Part shown: one piece after another, positions 11,481-22,486 of the stretch | Layout: each line of letters opens with the position of its first letter | Numbering within the stretch: position 1 is the first letter of the stretch | From: Perognathus longimembris pacificus | Taxonomy: Eukaryota > Chordata > Mammalia > Rodentia > Heteromyidae | Reading direction: 5' to 3' | Assembly (NCBI RefSeq): GCF_023159225.1 | Contig: NC_063170.1 | Coordinates: forward strand, 26,996,301-27,060,300 | Length of the DNA: 64,000 nt | The notes under the pieces: model-generated | The model's database searches: none | Seen by the model: the letters and a program-made list of their open reading frames with translations, nothing else | Told to the model about the DNA's origin: nothing | Program-made: the position numbers and the translations under genes

Positions 11481-11684
11481 GGGGCTGGGGATATGGCCTA
11501 GTGGCAAGAGTGCCTGCCTCGGATACACGAGGCCCTAGGTTCGATTCCCCAGCACCACATATACAGAAAACGGCCAGAAGCGGCACTGTGGCTCAAGTGG
11601 CAGAGTACTAGCCTTGAGCGGGAAGAAGCCAGGGACAGTGCTCAGGCCCTGAGTCCAAGCCCCAGGACTGGCCAAAAAAAAAAA
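11481..11684 (+). mobile_element. IDL-Geo dimeric SINE, young copy
   Basis: The left half is ID/tRNA-like with a B-box 'ggttcgattcc'. The right half is the Geo arm. It ends in a pure A-tail and has a perfect 15-bp TSD. Several CpGs are intact. It differs at only four positions from the copy at 54,870, so both belong to a recent subfamily. Confidence 0.95.
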
Positions 11685-11720
11685 AAAATGGGTGAAAGAA
11701 AATCCCTGAATGACAAGGGA

Positions 11721-11995
11721 TATGTATGTATACATGTGTATACTTTGTGTGTATGTATATCTGTGTAAATGTGTGTACCTGTATACATGTATATATGTGT
11801 GCATGTAGATACACATGTGTTCATATCAGCATATAGGCTTGAGTGATATAGTGCTATAAAAACCCTGCAAAGAAGACTTCTGAGATAATAAAATTCCTCC
11901 ATAGCACATTGCGCATGTAGGTGTTCTTCCGAATGTGTGTACATGCATGTACGTGTGCATACATGTGTGTATGTGTCTGCATGTACATGTGTTCT
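11721..11995. repeat. Degenerate TGTA/TG-rich tracts
   Basis: Imperfect (TATG/TGTA)n at about 11,721-11,815 and 11,934-11,995, with plain sequence between them. Confidence 0.8.
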
Positions 11996-12864
11996 TGTGG
12001 GAGGATGAGGTCTTCAGACCATGTTCCCTGTAACTCTACTCTCTGCACTAATGCTTTATAGGGGAAATGGAAATGAACAACCGACAATCACCTTAGGCTG
12101 GCTTGTGCCTGGCCAATAAGCCCTGTCCCCATGCTGGTCCATGGGCCCTGCTGTCTAAAGTCCCCAGCAGCTCCAGGAATTTTCAGTAAGCTCATTAGAG
12201 CAAGCCCAGTGGCTGTCTGATGACTTCTTGCTGGGGTAATTGGTGTTCACCTCACACATAAAGCAGGGCCAGCTGAGCTTCAGATCCCCAGCCTGGAAGC
12301 CCTCTGCTCTGCCATGGGCACGTTGCCCTCACAGGGCTCTGGCTGAGGCAGATCTCATCTTGCACCTACTTTCACTATACTGTCTAGGGGATGGGGCGGG
12401 GCAGCAAGTCCCAGGTCCCACCCTGCATAACTCATGAACACTGGGACATGTCCCATTCCCTCTCTAGGACTTAGTTTCTCATCTGTAAGATGCGGCTGAT
12501 TGCAGCATACCAATGGCTCCTGGCCATTGGGAGTCTATCATGAGAATCTAATGGAGTAGCAGGGTTATCTCCCTGACACAAATAATGCACATTGAATTTT
12601 ATGGGCTCAGAAATCTTCTGGTGCCCCATGGTAGCCCTATGGTTTCTTCCAGAACTAATGATAAAGGCAAGATGAGAGCCTGCCCTTTCTCCTTATCCAC
12701 TTCTCTCTCCCTTTCTGTCCCTCAGTATAGTGATATGCCTCAAAAGAGGCAATGAATGAAGAAACTTGACACATTTTCAGGGGCTTCATGTGTAAGAGGG
12801 TTTAGCTTATTACTGGAATGCAGTAATCTCTGCCTTTGTTAACCCTATGATGATCATAGTCCTC
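11996..12864. other. Unassigned DNA
   Basis: Relatively GC-rich at 12,100-12,440, but with no acceptor/donor pairs around an open frame and no repeat that I recognise. 12,475-12,560 may be a MIR core ('ttctcatctgtaagatgcgg'). Confidence 0.45.
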
Positions 12865-13025
12865 CTAATCAAACACCTACTTAATACCAGACAATGTTCC
12901 AGGACTTGTGCACGCATTATCAAATCTTCAGAGTAATCCTATGAGGTGGGAGCTAATGTTACTCTCATTTTGCAGATGAGGAGTTAATTATCTTGCTCAG
13001 AACCATGCAGACAAGTAGGTGACAA
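12865..13025 (-). repeat. MIR-like relic
   Basis: 'tcctatgaggtgggagctaa', 'cattttgcagatgaggagtt' and 'agacaagtaggtgacaaaga' follow the complement of a MIR consensus. Confidence 0.55.
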
Positions 13026-13189
13026 AGAGGATATACATTTGTCTGTGTAAAATTCCCACAGAACAGGTTGCCCAGGTTATCCATTGCAAAGGTAAATTTC
13101 ATCCCCTGGAAGAAATACTGAGAGTGATCTCCAGACCAGAACAGCATGACCTCCAATCAAAGATGGACCAACCAACAGACAGACCAATC

Positions 13190-13580
13190 TGGACATGCAA
13201 ATGCATGCACAAACATAGATGGTCACCCAGACACATGTGGACAAGTACACAAACACACATGCACATATTTGCACAGATAAACACAAACACATAGATGATC
13301 TACCCAAACGTAGATAAACACAGAAATATACATGAACACACACAAATGGACACATAAATAACCACTGGCATGTACATGTCTGTATGGTCACAAACACACA
13401 AACATACAAGTGCATGCAGACATGCATAAATGATCACAATAATACATGCTCACAAATGTATACACATGTGGGTGGACACACACACCCATACAAGCACACA
13501 CAGATGACCACAAGCATATATATGCATACGTGTGTGGATGGGTACACAAACACAGAGATGTCCAGACACAAACTCAAAGG
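13190..13580. repeat. CA-rich degenerate minisatellite
   Basis: About 390 bases of irregular CACA/CATA/GATG words without a fixed period. It keeps long stop-free frames on both strands because of its composition, not because it codes. Confidence 0.85.
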
Positions 13581-13864
13581 CATTCCAGCATCAAATACTG
13601 CTACGTAGCCAGCTTAGAAGGATGTGGCCGCTGGAGTAGCCTAGGTGGCAAAGGAGGTAGGTGAGGAGCAGCTGCGGAAGAGGAAGCTGGGTTGTTACAA
13701 TCCTCAGGAGCCCTTCATGCAACCTACCCAGGAATGTCTGCTACCATCCTGGGTGGGTCCTGCTGTTCAGTTGCTCACTGAGAGCCTCAAAGGGGTATCC
13801 ATCGTGTCACTCAGCCTAAGGATCTGCAAGAGCCCATGGACTTGGGGCAGCAGCTGAGACATGG

Positions 13865-14030
13865 ACTGTAAGTTGGATTGGCCCTAGGTTTGGATCCAAG
13901 CTCCACCATGACTAACAAACTGGCAAGCATGTCATTTGTATGGTGGGATTATTGCAGGATCTGCCTTCCAGGATGGCTGAGAATATTAAATGAGCAGATG
14001 CTTGTAGAGGGCTTTAGTATAGAGCGAGCC
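13865..14030 (+). repeat. MIR SINE relic
   Basis: 'tttggatccaagctccacca', 'atggctgagaatattaaatg' and 'gatgcttgtagagggcttta' fit MIR in order. Confidence 0.5.
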
Positions 14031-14642
14031 TAGGAGAAGCGGGAGTGAATGATGACTGTCTCTGTCATTGTTTGTAACTGCAGTGAAGTTGTCATTGAAA
14101 CTGTAGTGAAGTTGTTGGCACAATGCCTAGCTTACACCAGGCTCTTTAGAGTACATTTCCCTTTGCTTCTGCTGTTTCTGGTGCCTGCTCATTCAAGAGA
14201 GGAAAAAGATGTTTTGTAATGTTGGAGAGGAAAGGAGGACTTGCCCCTTTGACCCTGCGACTGATGTCCAGGGACAGAAACACACAGTTGCTCTGGAGAG
14301 GGACAGCGTGCTAATAATCTGTGTGCGTTAGGAGAACTAGACACCCAGTGATGACAAGTTGAGAACACTGACAAGTGAAATTGAACACTTAGAACATTTC
14401 ACTCGACTCCTTTCAGGAAGAGAGACAGCCTACACCCTGGCAGGGTCCTTAATTGGTCACATTTTGAAGCATACTGTTTACTCGTGACCCCAGAGTTAAT
14501 AAACAGCGAGGTCCTCCCTGTATCAGAACACAATTTGCAGCAAGAGGAATGACTGGGCGTTAGCACTGTCTGCTGGGATTTGAGAGTACATTACACATCC
14601 CTCAATTTCTCTTTTCCTGAGAGGCACTGGTTCAGATCCGCA
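14031..14642. other. Unassigned DNA; possible conserved non-coding stretch
   Basis: 14,420-14,560 is free of repeats and holds 'gtccttaattggtcacattt' and 'gagttaataaacagcgagg', words typical of developmental enhancers. The rest is plain. Confidence 0.35.
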
Positions 14643-14878
14643 GTCAGTGCCCATGGCTCAAGCCTGTAATTCTCCCCCAGGCTCTGAGATTTGAGGATCA
14701 AGGTTCGAAGCCAGCCTAGGCAGATAAATCCAAGAGACTCATATTCAATTAACCAATAAAAAGCTCAAAGTAAAGTACAGTTGAAGTGTCAGAGGGCCAG
14801 CTTTGAGTGAAAAAGCCAAGCAAGAGCATGAGGCCTTGAGCTCAAGCTCCAGCTTGAACTCCAGCTCTAGCTTGGCAC
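14643..14878 (+). mobile_element. B1/Geo composite SINE
   Basis: B1-like head ('ggctcaagcctgtaattctc'), 'agccagcctaggcagata', 'caattaaccaataaaaagct' linker and Geo-type right arm. The A-rich tail has grown into the purine tract that follows. Confidence 0.85.
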
Positions 14879-14894
14879 AAAAGAAGACCAAAAA

Positions 14895-15142
14895 AAAAGG
14901 AAGAGAGGGAGGGAGGGAGGGAGGGAGAGAGGGAGGGAAGGAGGAAGGGAGAGAGGGAGGGAGGGAGGGAGGGAGGGAGGGAGGGAGGGAGGGAGGGAGG
15001 GAGGGGAAAAGAAAGAAAAAAGGAAGGAAGGAAGGAAGGAAGAAAAGAAGGAAGGAAGGAAGAAAAGAAATAAAGAAAGAGAAAAAAGGAAGGAAAAGAA
15101 GGAAAGAATAAAGAGAAAAAGAAAGAAAAATAGACAAAAAAA
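14895..15142. repeat. Polypurine tract (GGGA/GGAA/GAAA)n
   Basis: About 245 bases with almost no pyrimidines on the plus strand. Stop-free frames across it are artefacts of composition. Confidence 0.95.
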
Positions 15143-15289
15143 TAAGCCTTCAAATGGTCCCATTTTCTTTCCCTTATTAGTCTCCCTAAGTGCCTCCCTC
15201 TGGCACCAAGCTGTAGACTTGGAATCCTTTCAGCTGTACCCCACCTCCTTCCTTTCCCAGCTTCAATCAATCATCAGCTATGAGGATTC

Positions 15290-15700
15290 CTTCTCTGAAG
15301 AGCCTTTCCCCCACTCCATCTTCCAGACCTCATCTGCAGTGCTAATGACACACCCGCTATGGGTTCCTAACTGCTCCCCTTGCCACTATTCTGACTCCTT
15401 TTCAAGCTATTCTCCATGTGGCTTGAAAAGGAGATCCTTCTGAAATGCAAATGCAGTGCCATGTTCTGATTAAAACTTTACAAAGGCTCCTGGTTGACTT
15501 TAGGATAAATTCTCAGCTTCCTGTGAATGCACAGAGCTTTTCTTCAGGATCCCAATACTGCTGGCCTCCAGCCTCCTTGCTCCTCCTACCTTTGTGCTTT
15601 TGCCTCTTTGATATGCCTTTAGCTAGACAAAAGCTTCTCACAGTCCAAAAGATTCATAGTTCTGCTCATCCAAGAATCCAGGATGACCTCTGGTCTTTGT
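15290..15700 (+). repeat. L2 LINE relic
   Basis: 'gaaatgcaaatgcagtgcca', 'aaaactttacaaaggctcct', 'aggataaattctcagcttcc' and 'gctggcctccagcctccttg' follow the L2 ORF/3' order. Confidence 0.7.
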
Positions 15701-15979
15701 AGGCCTGAAAATTCTGTTCCTTCCCTTTCTTGACACTCATTTCCAATGTCACTGCCTGTCCAGAGCCTTCTCAGACCTGCCAGATTTGGGGGAAGAGTTT
15801 CTCTTTCAGAACATCTTGAATATATTTCAGTGGTTGAATCCATCTGTTGAATTAAATTCCCCAATATTCATGCCTGTTTCTAGCTGTTAACAAGTTTATG
15901 GAGAGTTTGTGCAGGAGACTCATGTCCCAGGTGCAGGAGACTTCATGTGGGTAATTGCATGTTACCTCCATGGCATTTG

Positions 15980-16085
15980 TGTACAAGGTAAGTATCACAA
16001 CCATTCCCATGCTGTAGAGAAGGGGCTCATTTGCAAGATCACATTGGCAATAAGTGGTGGAGGCAGACTCGAATTCAGATCTAAG
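15980..16085 (-). repeat. MIR SINE relic
   Basis: 'tgcaagatcacattggcaat' followed by 'aagtggtggaggcagactcg' is the complement of the MIR core. Confidence 0.65.
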
Positions 16086-16234
16086 TGACTAGACAGTGAA
16101 AAGAAGCTGAAGAAATACTGGATTCTTTACCAAATAGTGATTGAGTGCTTATTATTTAAATCTGCTATTCCATAGATAGATATATGCATACAGATATATG
16201 CATCTATATATCTATAGTTATCTATAGATGTACA

Positions 16235-16510
16235 TAAGACATTTTGTGCTATTATTGATAAAATGCTTGAAACAGAAATTTGTCTCTCACAGTTCTGGAG
16301 GCTGGGGTAGAGGCGTGGTCCAAGATCAAGGAGGTGACAACATGATGCTTTCTTGTGTCATATCATGGTGGAAGAGCTAAACATGAGCGAGAGTGAGTCA
16401 GAGAGAGACTGAGAGACTCACTCTTGAGATAGTGACATTAGATAATAACACCCACCCATTCATTTAGGAAGACAGAACCTCTTGGATTAGTCCTGCCTGT
16501 TGCACTGGGG
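16235..16510 (-). repeat. MaLR LTR fragment (MST/MLT1-like)
   Basis: 'aatttgtctctcacagttct', 'ggaggctgggg' and 'tccaagatcaaggaggtgac' on the plus strand are the complement of a MaLR LTR 3' part. Confidence 0.65.
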
Positions 16511-17284
16511 ATTAAGTTTCCAACCCACGAGCTGTGGGAATGCATTCAGCCACAGCAGAATGAGAACAATGAAACTGTTCAAGCATGTATTTACTGTATT
16601 AAAAGGGATCTTGCCTGGGCAACCATTTCAAAACAAAATTCACTTGAAACTGGAATCATGGCAAGAGCCAGAGTTTAGAAAACCCGGTCTACTGACCAAT
16701 TCTCATCATTTACCTGTTGTAATCATGGATCTCTTCAAGCAAGAAGCTTGGGTGTTAGCAATTGGTGTGTGCTAGAATGAAGACACCCCTACCCCCATCC
16801 CCATGAGGTTGTGGGTGAAGCTGAGACCTTATCTGTTACAAACTAGAGTAATCACAAGGTTCCATTCACTGACTCTCAGTTGTGTCCTCCTCATGCTGCT
16901 GAGCGCTTGGCTTGACTCCACTTTCCCATAGCTTTCCCATTGCTGCCCACTGCCACCTCTACCTAAGAGGATGGACTCATCTGGACACTGCCATGCCACT
17001 AGGACTCTGCTGCTGCGTGTGATGAGATGCTGGGATTTCAGCAGAGTCTGTGGCTGGCCAGGATTACACTCTGGCCTGCATGTCCTGACCAGAGCTGTGT
17101 GAACATTATGTGTGTGCATGAGGCTGTGACACTCATGGTGACAAGACAGCAGGAGCCCAGCTACCTGTGTGAGTCCTGGGCCAAAAAACTTCTTACTGAG
17201 ACTATTGAGGGGGTGAAGACCACCCTGGAGTCCCCAGCAAGGTAAAAACAGCAAAGAGGAAGCCAGACCATTATTATATCCTTG
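16511..17284. other. Unassigned DNA
   Basis: No repeat is recognised. A 252-codon minus-strand frame (16,829-17,587) covers part of it, but half of that frame is the purine tract and it shows no domain. Confidence 0.5.
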
Positions 17285-17582
17285 AAACGAGAGAGGAGAG
17301 GTAGGGAGAGAGACAGAGAGAGATGAAAAAAGAGAGAGAGAGATAGGGACAGAAACTGAGACATAGGAATGAAAGAAGGAGGGAATGAGCAGGAAGAAAG
17401 GGAGAGAGGGAAGGGAGAGAAAGAAAGAAGGGAAAAGGGAAAGAAAAGAAAGAGAAGGAAGGAAGAAAGAAAGGGAGGGAAGGAGGGAGGGAAGGAGGAA
17501 GGAAGGAAGGAAGGAAGGAAGGAAGGAAGGAAGGAAGGAAGGAAGGAAGGAAGGAAGGAAAGAAGGAAGGAAGGAAGGAAGA
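17285..17582. repeat. Polypurine tract ending in perfect (GGAA)n
   Basis: About 300 bases of purine-rich sequence on the plus strand, becoming nearly perfect GGAA repeats at 17,500-17,580. Confidence 0.95.
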
Positions 17583-18384
17583 GCCACCGCGACACTGAAA
17601 GAGTTAACCTAGAACTGCTTCCATGATGAATGGCTATAATACTGTCTACGTAATGGGTTTCCTATTTAAATTTTGTGAGGATTTAATCAGTTGGGCGCAG
17701 CTGTGCAAGATGCGCCATAAACTATGTTGAAAAATATGTAGACATATACATTTATCTGCTACAAATTAAGCTCACTTAGAGGTGGTCTTAATGGCCCATG
17801 TAGCCATCATTACAAGCATAAATTCTAAACTGTCTGTTTCCAGTGAATTTGCTTTGAGAAAAAAAATTAATGTTCATCCTTAGCAGAGCACAGTAATAAA
17901 TGAAAGGACCCTTAATTTGCAAAGCGCTAATAGCCCGGCCATTTTTCATTAGGCACCCCATGCTGGATCATCGAAGGCAGGTGGCTTTGTGGGGAATCCA
18001 GTGCCCAGCCTGGGGAAGGATGCCAGCTAGGCTGAACTATTGTGGTCTGCCTGATCTCCTCAGCAGAAGGCCCAAATCCTCTTCCAGAGGAATAGTGTGC
18101 CTCTGCCTGGCCTTGGGTTCAAATGACTTCCTTTCTCCCAAGGATGCACACTGAGTTTTCTTCACTGTCCTGGGAAAACTTAGCATGGGGAAGGCTGAGC
18201 AGTGAGCTGGACCCCCATGCTAATGGAAATGCACAGCAAATGGAAGGAGGCACCCCTCCCCAATGTTCTCCTAGGACATAGCCCTGGGGAAGAGTTCCTG
18301 CCTGGTACCTGGTCACAGGGTGAGCCCTGGGACCTACTTCTGAGCATCAAACAGCTGGAGCTTGCAAGACACAGATTTATCTTC
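17583..18384. other. Unassigned DNA; possible conserved non-coding stretch
   Basis: 17,845-17,960 is repeat-free and has several TAAT cores and 'tttgcaaagcgctaatagcc'. The remainder shows nothing recognisable. Confidence 0.35.
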
Positions 18385-18624
18385 TTTTTTTGCGGGAAGT
18401 GGGGGTGGGGAAGGGAGAAGGAGAGGGGTCATGGGGTTTGGACTGTCCCTGAGGTCTTTCTGCTCCAAGATAGCCCTCTACCATTTTGAGCCACAGTTCT
18501 GCTTCTGGTTTCCTGGAGATGAGTCCCATAAACTTTCCTGCTGGGGCTAGCTTTGAACCGTCATTCTCAGATCTCAGTCTCCTGAGTAGCTAGGATTACA
18601 GGCATGAGCCACCAGTGACCAGCT
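18385..18624 (-). mobile_element. B1/Geo composite SINE
   Basis: The plus strand ends in 'gagtagctaggattacaggc' plus 'atgagccaccagtgacc'. The Geo arm has a G-rich expansion at 18,400-18,435. Confidence 0.88.
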
Positions 18625-18644
18625 GCATTTATCTTCAATGCTGA

Positions 18645-18960
18645 AGTTTATATAATAGCCCCATGAGGTAGATTTGGGTAGTTCCTCCATTTTAAACCTA
18701 AAGATGGAGTTGGGACAAGGATTAAACAAAGGAAACACCTTGAACACAGAATTTAAGGAGGCACTCAATGCTGGGATCATGCAAGCACAACTCAATGTGC
18801 ACATTATGCAGACAGCAAGAGCCTCCTTAAACCCTATACCTCTTTAGCTGTATCTTAGTCTAGGCCCTAGATGGAGACCCAAAAGCACTGGGAGGTTAAA
18901 TAACTTGCCCAAGGGCACACAATCAGTACTTCAGAACTCCAAATTCCATGATCTTCCCAA
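18645..18960 (-). repeat. MIR-like relics
   Basis: Two MIR-like cores in complement: 'gccccatgaggtagatttgg' at about 18,658, and 'gaggttaaataacttgccca' with 'agggcacacaatcagtactt' at about 18,890. Confidence 0.5.
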
Positions 18961-19732
18961 AGTCAGGATATAGCCTATTGCAATTGAAAAGCTAGATTTC
19001 ATCTAGCCAAGATGAAATGTGTGCCTAAAGCAGGGGCTTGCACTTTGTCCATTCTCCTTTTCCTAGCAACTCAGTTTGCTCTTTTGTGACCTGTATGTCT
19101 TGCTAGAGTATTTATCACTTGGTCCTCAGTGGCTCCAACAGTGATGGTATGGCACATAGTGGGTGTTCAATACATATTGAATAAATTACTTCATTCAACA
19201 GACATCAAAATGGGAGGTTGTGTGAAATTAGCCTGCAGCTTCTGATGTCTAGACCTAGGCCCCAAGGTAGAGCTAATCCCTAATTTGGAGGTTCTGTTTA
19301 TTTCCTCTCCTTTGAGTAGCTGCTGTGCTCACATCCACCATTCTGAAGAAGAAATTGTATAGGAAAATTCAGTCAGGTGAAAATGAAAATCTGGACTGGG
19401 TTTGTCTTGTTCTGCAGAAATGCTGCAGGCCTGGTACTCAGTGGACACGATGTGGGAAATGAACTATGCAACATGTAGGCAGGGATGGGAAGGGGAACTG
19501 GGGGGAAAGCAAAGGTAGCAATGAAATTGTCCAAAAAGAAATTTACTCATTACATGACTTGTGAAACGGCAGCCTCTATACAACACCTTAGTAACAACAG
19601 TAAAAATTGTAATTTTTAAAAGAAGAAGGTAATTTTTTAAAATGCAGATATGCTTTACCAAAGTGTCTGCAACAAGAATTGGAGCTTCAGTAGAAGGTGG
19701 TAGGAAAATAAAAAGGTGGAAAAGCAGAATCC
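18961..19732. other. Unassigned DNA with an L2 tail
   Basis: About 19,060-19,200 (+) ends in 'ggcacatagtgggtgttcaa' and 'tattgaataaat', the L2 3' terminus. The rest is plain. Confidence 0.5.
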
Positions 19733-19865
19733 AAAAAAAATAAAGAGAGAGAGAGAGAGAAAGAAAGAGAGGAAGGAAGGAAGGAAGGAAGGAGAGAGAA
19801 AAAGAATGAGAAAGAAAAGAAAGAAAGAGAGAGGGAGGGAGAAAGGAGGAAAGAAAGAAAAGGAA
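19733..19865. repeat. Polypurine tract
   Basis: (GA)n, (GGAA)n and (GAAA)n mixture, almost pure purine on the plus strand. Confidence 0.92.
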
Positions 19866-19867
19866 TA

Positions 19868-20025
19868 GCTGCAGGGTACTGGTGACTCTTACCTATAATT
19901 CTAGCTATTCAGGAGGCTAAAATATGGAGGATCAAGGTTTGAGGTCAACCAAAATAATCAGCAAAGAGCCAAGCTGGAGGCATAGCTTAAGTGATAGAAA
20001 GACAGCCAAACAAAGTTAAGTTCCA
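19868..20025 (+). mobile_element. B1/Geo composite SINE, truncated
   Basis: 'acctataattctagctattc' and 'aggaggctaaaatatggagg' form the head. The Geo arm is shortened. Confidence 0.7.
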
Positions 20026-20038
20026 GAAATAATAATAG

Positions 20039-20275
20039 TAATGGCTGGGAGACAATGGCTCATATCCATAATCCTAGTTACTCAGGAGGCTGAGATTTGA
20101 GGATTATAGCTCAGCTAGTCCAGGGAGACAAATTAGAGAAACCATTATCTCCAGTTAACCAGCAAAAATCCTGAACTGGCTTAAGTGGCAGAGCACCAGC
20201 ACAAGGCATGGAGTTCAAGCCCCAGTACTGGCAAAAAAATGTTAATAATAATGATAATAATAACTAACTAAATAA
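20039..20275 (+). mobile_element. B1/Geo composite SINE
   Basis: Full-length: 'aatcctagttactcaggagg', 'ccagttaaccagcaaaaatc', 'ttcaagccccagtactggc'. The A-tail has become a (TAA)n-like tract. Confidence 0.88.
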
Positions 20276-21211
20276 AAAAATTTAAGGCCCATTGAAACCC
20301 AACTACTGCAAAGACTCTGGAAACTTTGGAGCTTTCCAGAGTTTTAGGAACCTCTCATGCAGTATGTGGCAGCGCCTTTCAGACTCTGAGACAAACTAGG
20401 CCGCTTCTGTCTGTTTCCCCCCAGCCCAGCCTCTGCAGTAGAGAAAGGCACTCAGTATGCCATTTCCATGGAAACTTCCGGGGGGTGGGGGGGAATAAAC
20501 CCTTCAGATCTGGCCTACAATTCTGCACAATGTAACAACTGACATGGTTGTGGCTACAAGTATGAGCTGTCTCTGCATTTGTGTCAAAGCCACTGTACTG
20601 GCAATGGAGTCAGGGACAGCCATAAAGCTGTTTGTCTGGGAGAGAGGATGATGGGAAACCATTCTGACCTACCCTAGCAGGTGTCATTTTGGGAGCCCAT
20701 GCAAGACAGTCTGGGAACACACTGAGCAGACTAGGATTTACAGATCTGACTGCCTCAGCATTCACAATAGTACAATTAACATTTACTAGAATGACTGGTC
20801 ACTTCACACATAGTGACTTTTTTTTCTTAAGTATAAAGAGATGATCTGAAACCAGACACTAAAAGCCCAATGAACTCAGGGTCTCTTGTCTCCACTAGCA
20901 AGCCTCTGTGTCTGCCTCTTTCTGCCTTTGGACCCCAGTCTCCAATCCCTCACCTGGTTCACAAATGGAATTTCTTCTAGGCATTCCTCTGTGATCTTTT
21001 ACTCTGCCCTAGGCTGCCTCAATGTTTGTGCTAGCATTTGCAGAGCACCTGCATGCCTGATTCTGCATTCACCTTCTGCCTCCTGTTTTTGTTCTGCATC
21101 CTGAATAGCCCTGTCAGGTCCAGGGGCCTAATGCTTCAGTCCACTTTGGACATCCATCTCCTAACACAGATCTGAGCACAAAGGAATTTGGAAATAAATG
21201 AATCAGTGCAG
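20276..21211. other. Unassigned DNA
   Basis: No recognised repeat or exon. It contains a 9-base G run near 20,480. Confidence 0.5.
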
Positions 21212-21362
21212 CAATAATGGTCCACACCAGAACATCATGAATGTTCAAGCGCATTCCAATTACCTGGGGAGTTTGTGACAATGTGGGTCCAGAGATGTGC
21301 ATTTCTAACAAGTTCCATATAAGACCATGCTGTTGATCCTGAGACTCCACTTTAGGAAACCA
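21212..21362 (+). repeat. MER5A-like DNA transposon relic
   Basis: 'ccaattacctggggagtttg', 'agatgtgcatttctaacaag' and a degenerate terminal inverted repeat fit MER5A. Confidence 0.7.
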
Positions 21363-22452
21363 CCATGATCAGATAGTAGAAAGGGGTGAAGATATGGAAG
21401 CTGCCCCAGCCCTTAGCTAATGAAGGAAGCTAGCTAGGCACCCTGATACCTTGTTCACACTCTTAATTTTTTCAGAGCAGATGGGCAATCAGCACAGACA
21501 AGGCCCTTAATGAGCATTTTGCTTCATGTTTTACGTGCCTGCTAAGTTTTACCTCAAATGAGAGGCTGCTGTTTAAATCTTCCCTAATACACAGGTGGGC
21601 TGGGTTGCCCTAAACATGCGCAGTAGATCCGGTCCAGGCCAGGACATCCCCCAGGCTCTGGAGGACAGCCAGCACAGTCTGTCTCCTGGTTGCCACTAGC
21701 AGCCTGGGGGTCTTGAAGTTGCTCAATTCTTCTGCAGTTCAGATGTCCTACCTTTAACATAAAGATGGTTATAATTCTAACACTTGCTCCAGAGTGTGGG
21801 GAGGGCTGAACCGGAAGCATATTCTGGTCAAGGCCCAGGCACTAGTTCTATACCAGCTGTTCTGAATGCACTAAGGGAGATGTGTATAGGCCCAGCATCA
21901 GCTCAGAAGGGCAATTCCAGGGGACACAGGAGGCCAAAAGAGAGCTGCGACTCATATACTATGATTTAAGCGAGAGAGTTGTCTGTCTGTAATAAAGCAT
22001 GTTTTAAACCAGAGACTTGCTCACATGTGAACATACCATCATGTAAATTCAAATCATAAATCTTTCCCCAACGTCCATCTGCCAGGGGGCATGATGCCCT
22101 AATCTATGATGCCCAAATCACTAGTCTCTGGGACTCCCAACCCCTTGACTCTCCAGGGACCATTATTTAACATACAGCCCACCTCTCCCCACAGGGTCTG
22201 TTTTCTGTCTTTAGCAAAGTGACAAAATTATAAAGCCAAGAATGGCCAGGAGGCAGTGACAGTCCACCACAAAATGGAATGGATGAGTCTTTGTGAGGGA
22301 TGTGCAATGGACATGCCTGGTCAGCACTGGCTTTTACAAAATGTGCCGTTTTACCTTGTCTCTGGAATGTTCCTTCCTGATGCTCCAGGGAGACCTAAGT
22401 CACTCTTAGCTAAGCCTCCCTCCAGCCAGGTCAGCACCTGGCTGTTCTCTGG

Positions 22453-22454
<2 letters not shown>
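21363..22454. other. Unassigned DNA
   Basis: Nothing recognised. Short frames in several phases with no motif. Confidence 0.5.

Positions 22455-22483
<29 letters not shown>
22455..22483. repeat. (AC)n microsatellite
   Basis: About 14 AC units. Confidence 0.95.

Positions 22484-22486
<3 letters not shown>

Larger units (their letters stand above)
11024..11720 (+). mobile_element. L1 ORF2 relic (3' part)
   Basis: 'caggattttatcaaaataaa', 'gacaaaggacttacatcata' and 'aaaatgggtgaaagaaaatc' follow the order of the C-terminal third of L1 ORF2. The frame is destroyed. IDL-Geo (11,481-11,684) is inserted in the last block. Together with 9600-10,768 this is one old L1-like element with most of ORF2 missing. 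Confidence 0.6.

Noticed and set aside
11481..11684. Possible tRNA gene at the ID-like half
   Set aside because: It has pol III boxes but no complete cloverleaf, and lies in a dispersed SINE with TSD and A-tail.
13019..13664. Cys/His-rich frames that look like zinc-binding proteins
   Set aside because: They arise from CA/TG-rich degenerate repeats on both strands; spacing of residues is irregular.
14745..15270. Several 98-142-codon frames on both strands
   Set aside because: All are products of the (GGGA)n tract; all frames stay open because of composition.
16829..17587. 252-codon open frame on the minus strand
   Set aside because: About a third is repetitive Pro-Ser-Phe-Leu from the purine tract, the rest has no motif, and the opposite strand is equally open.
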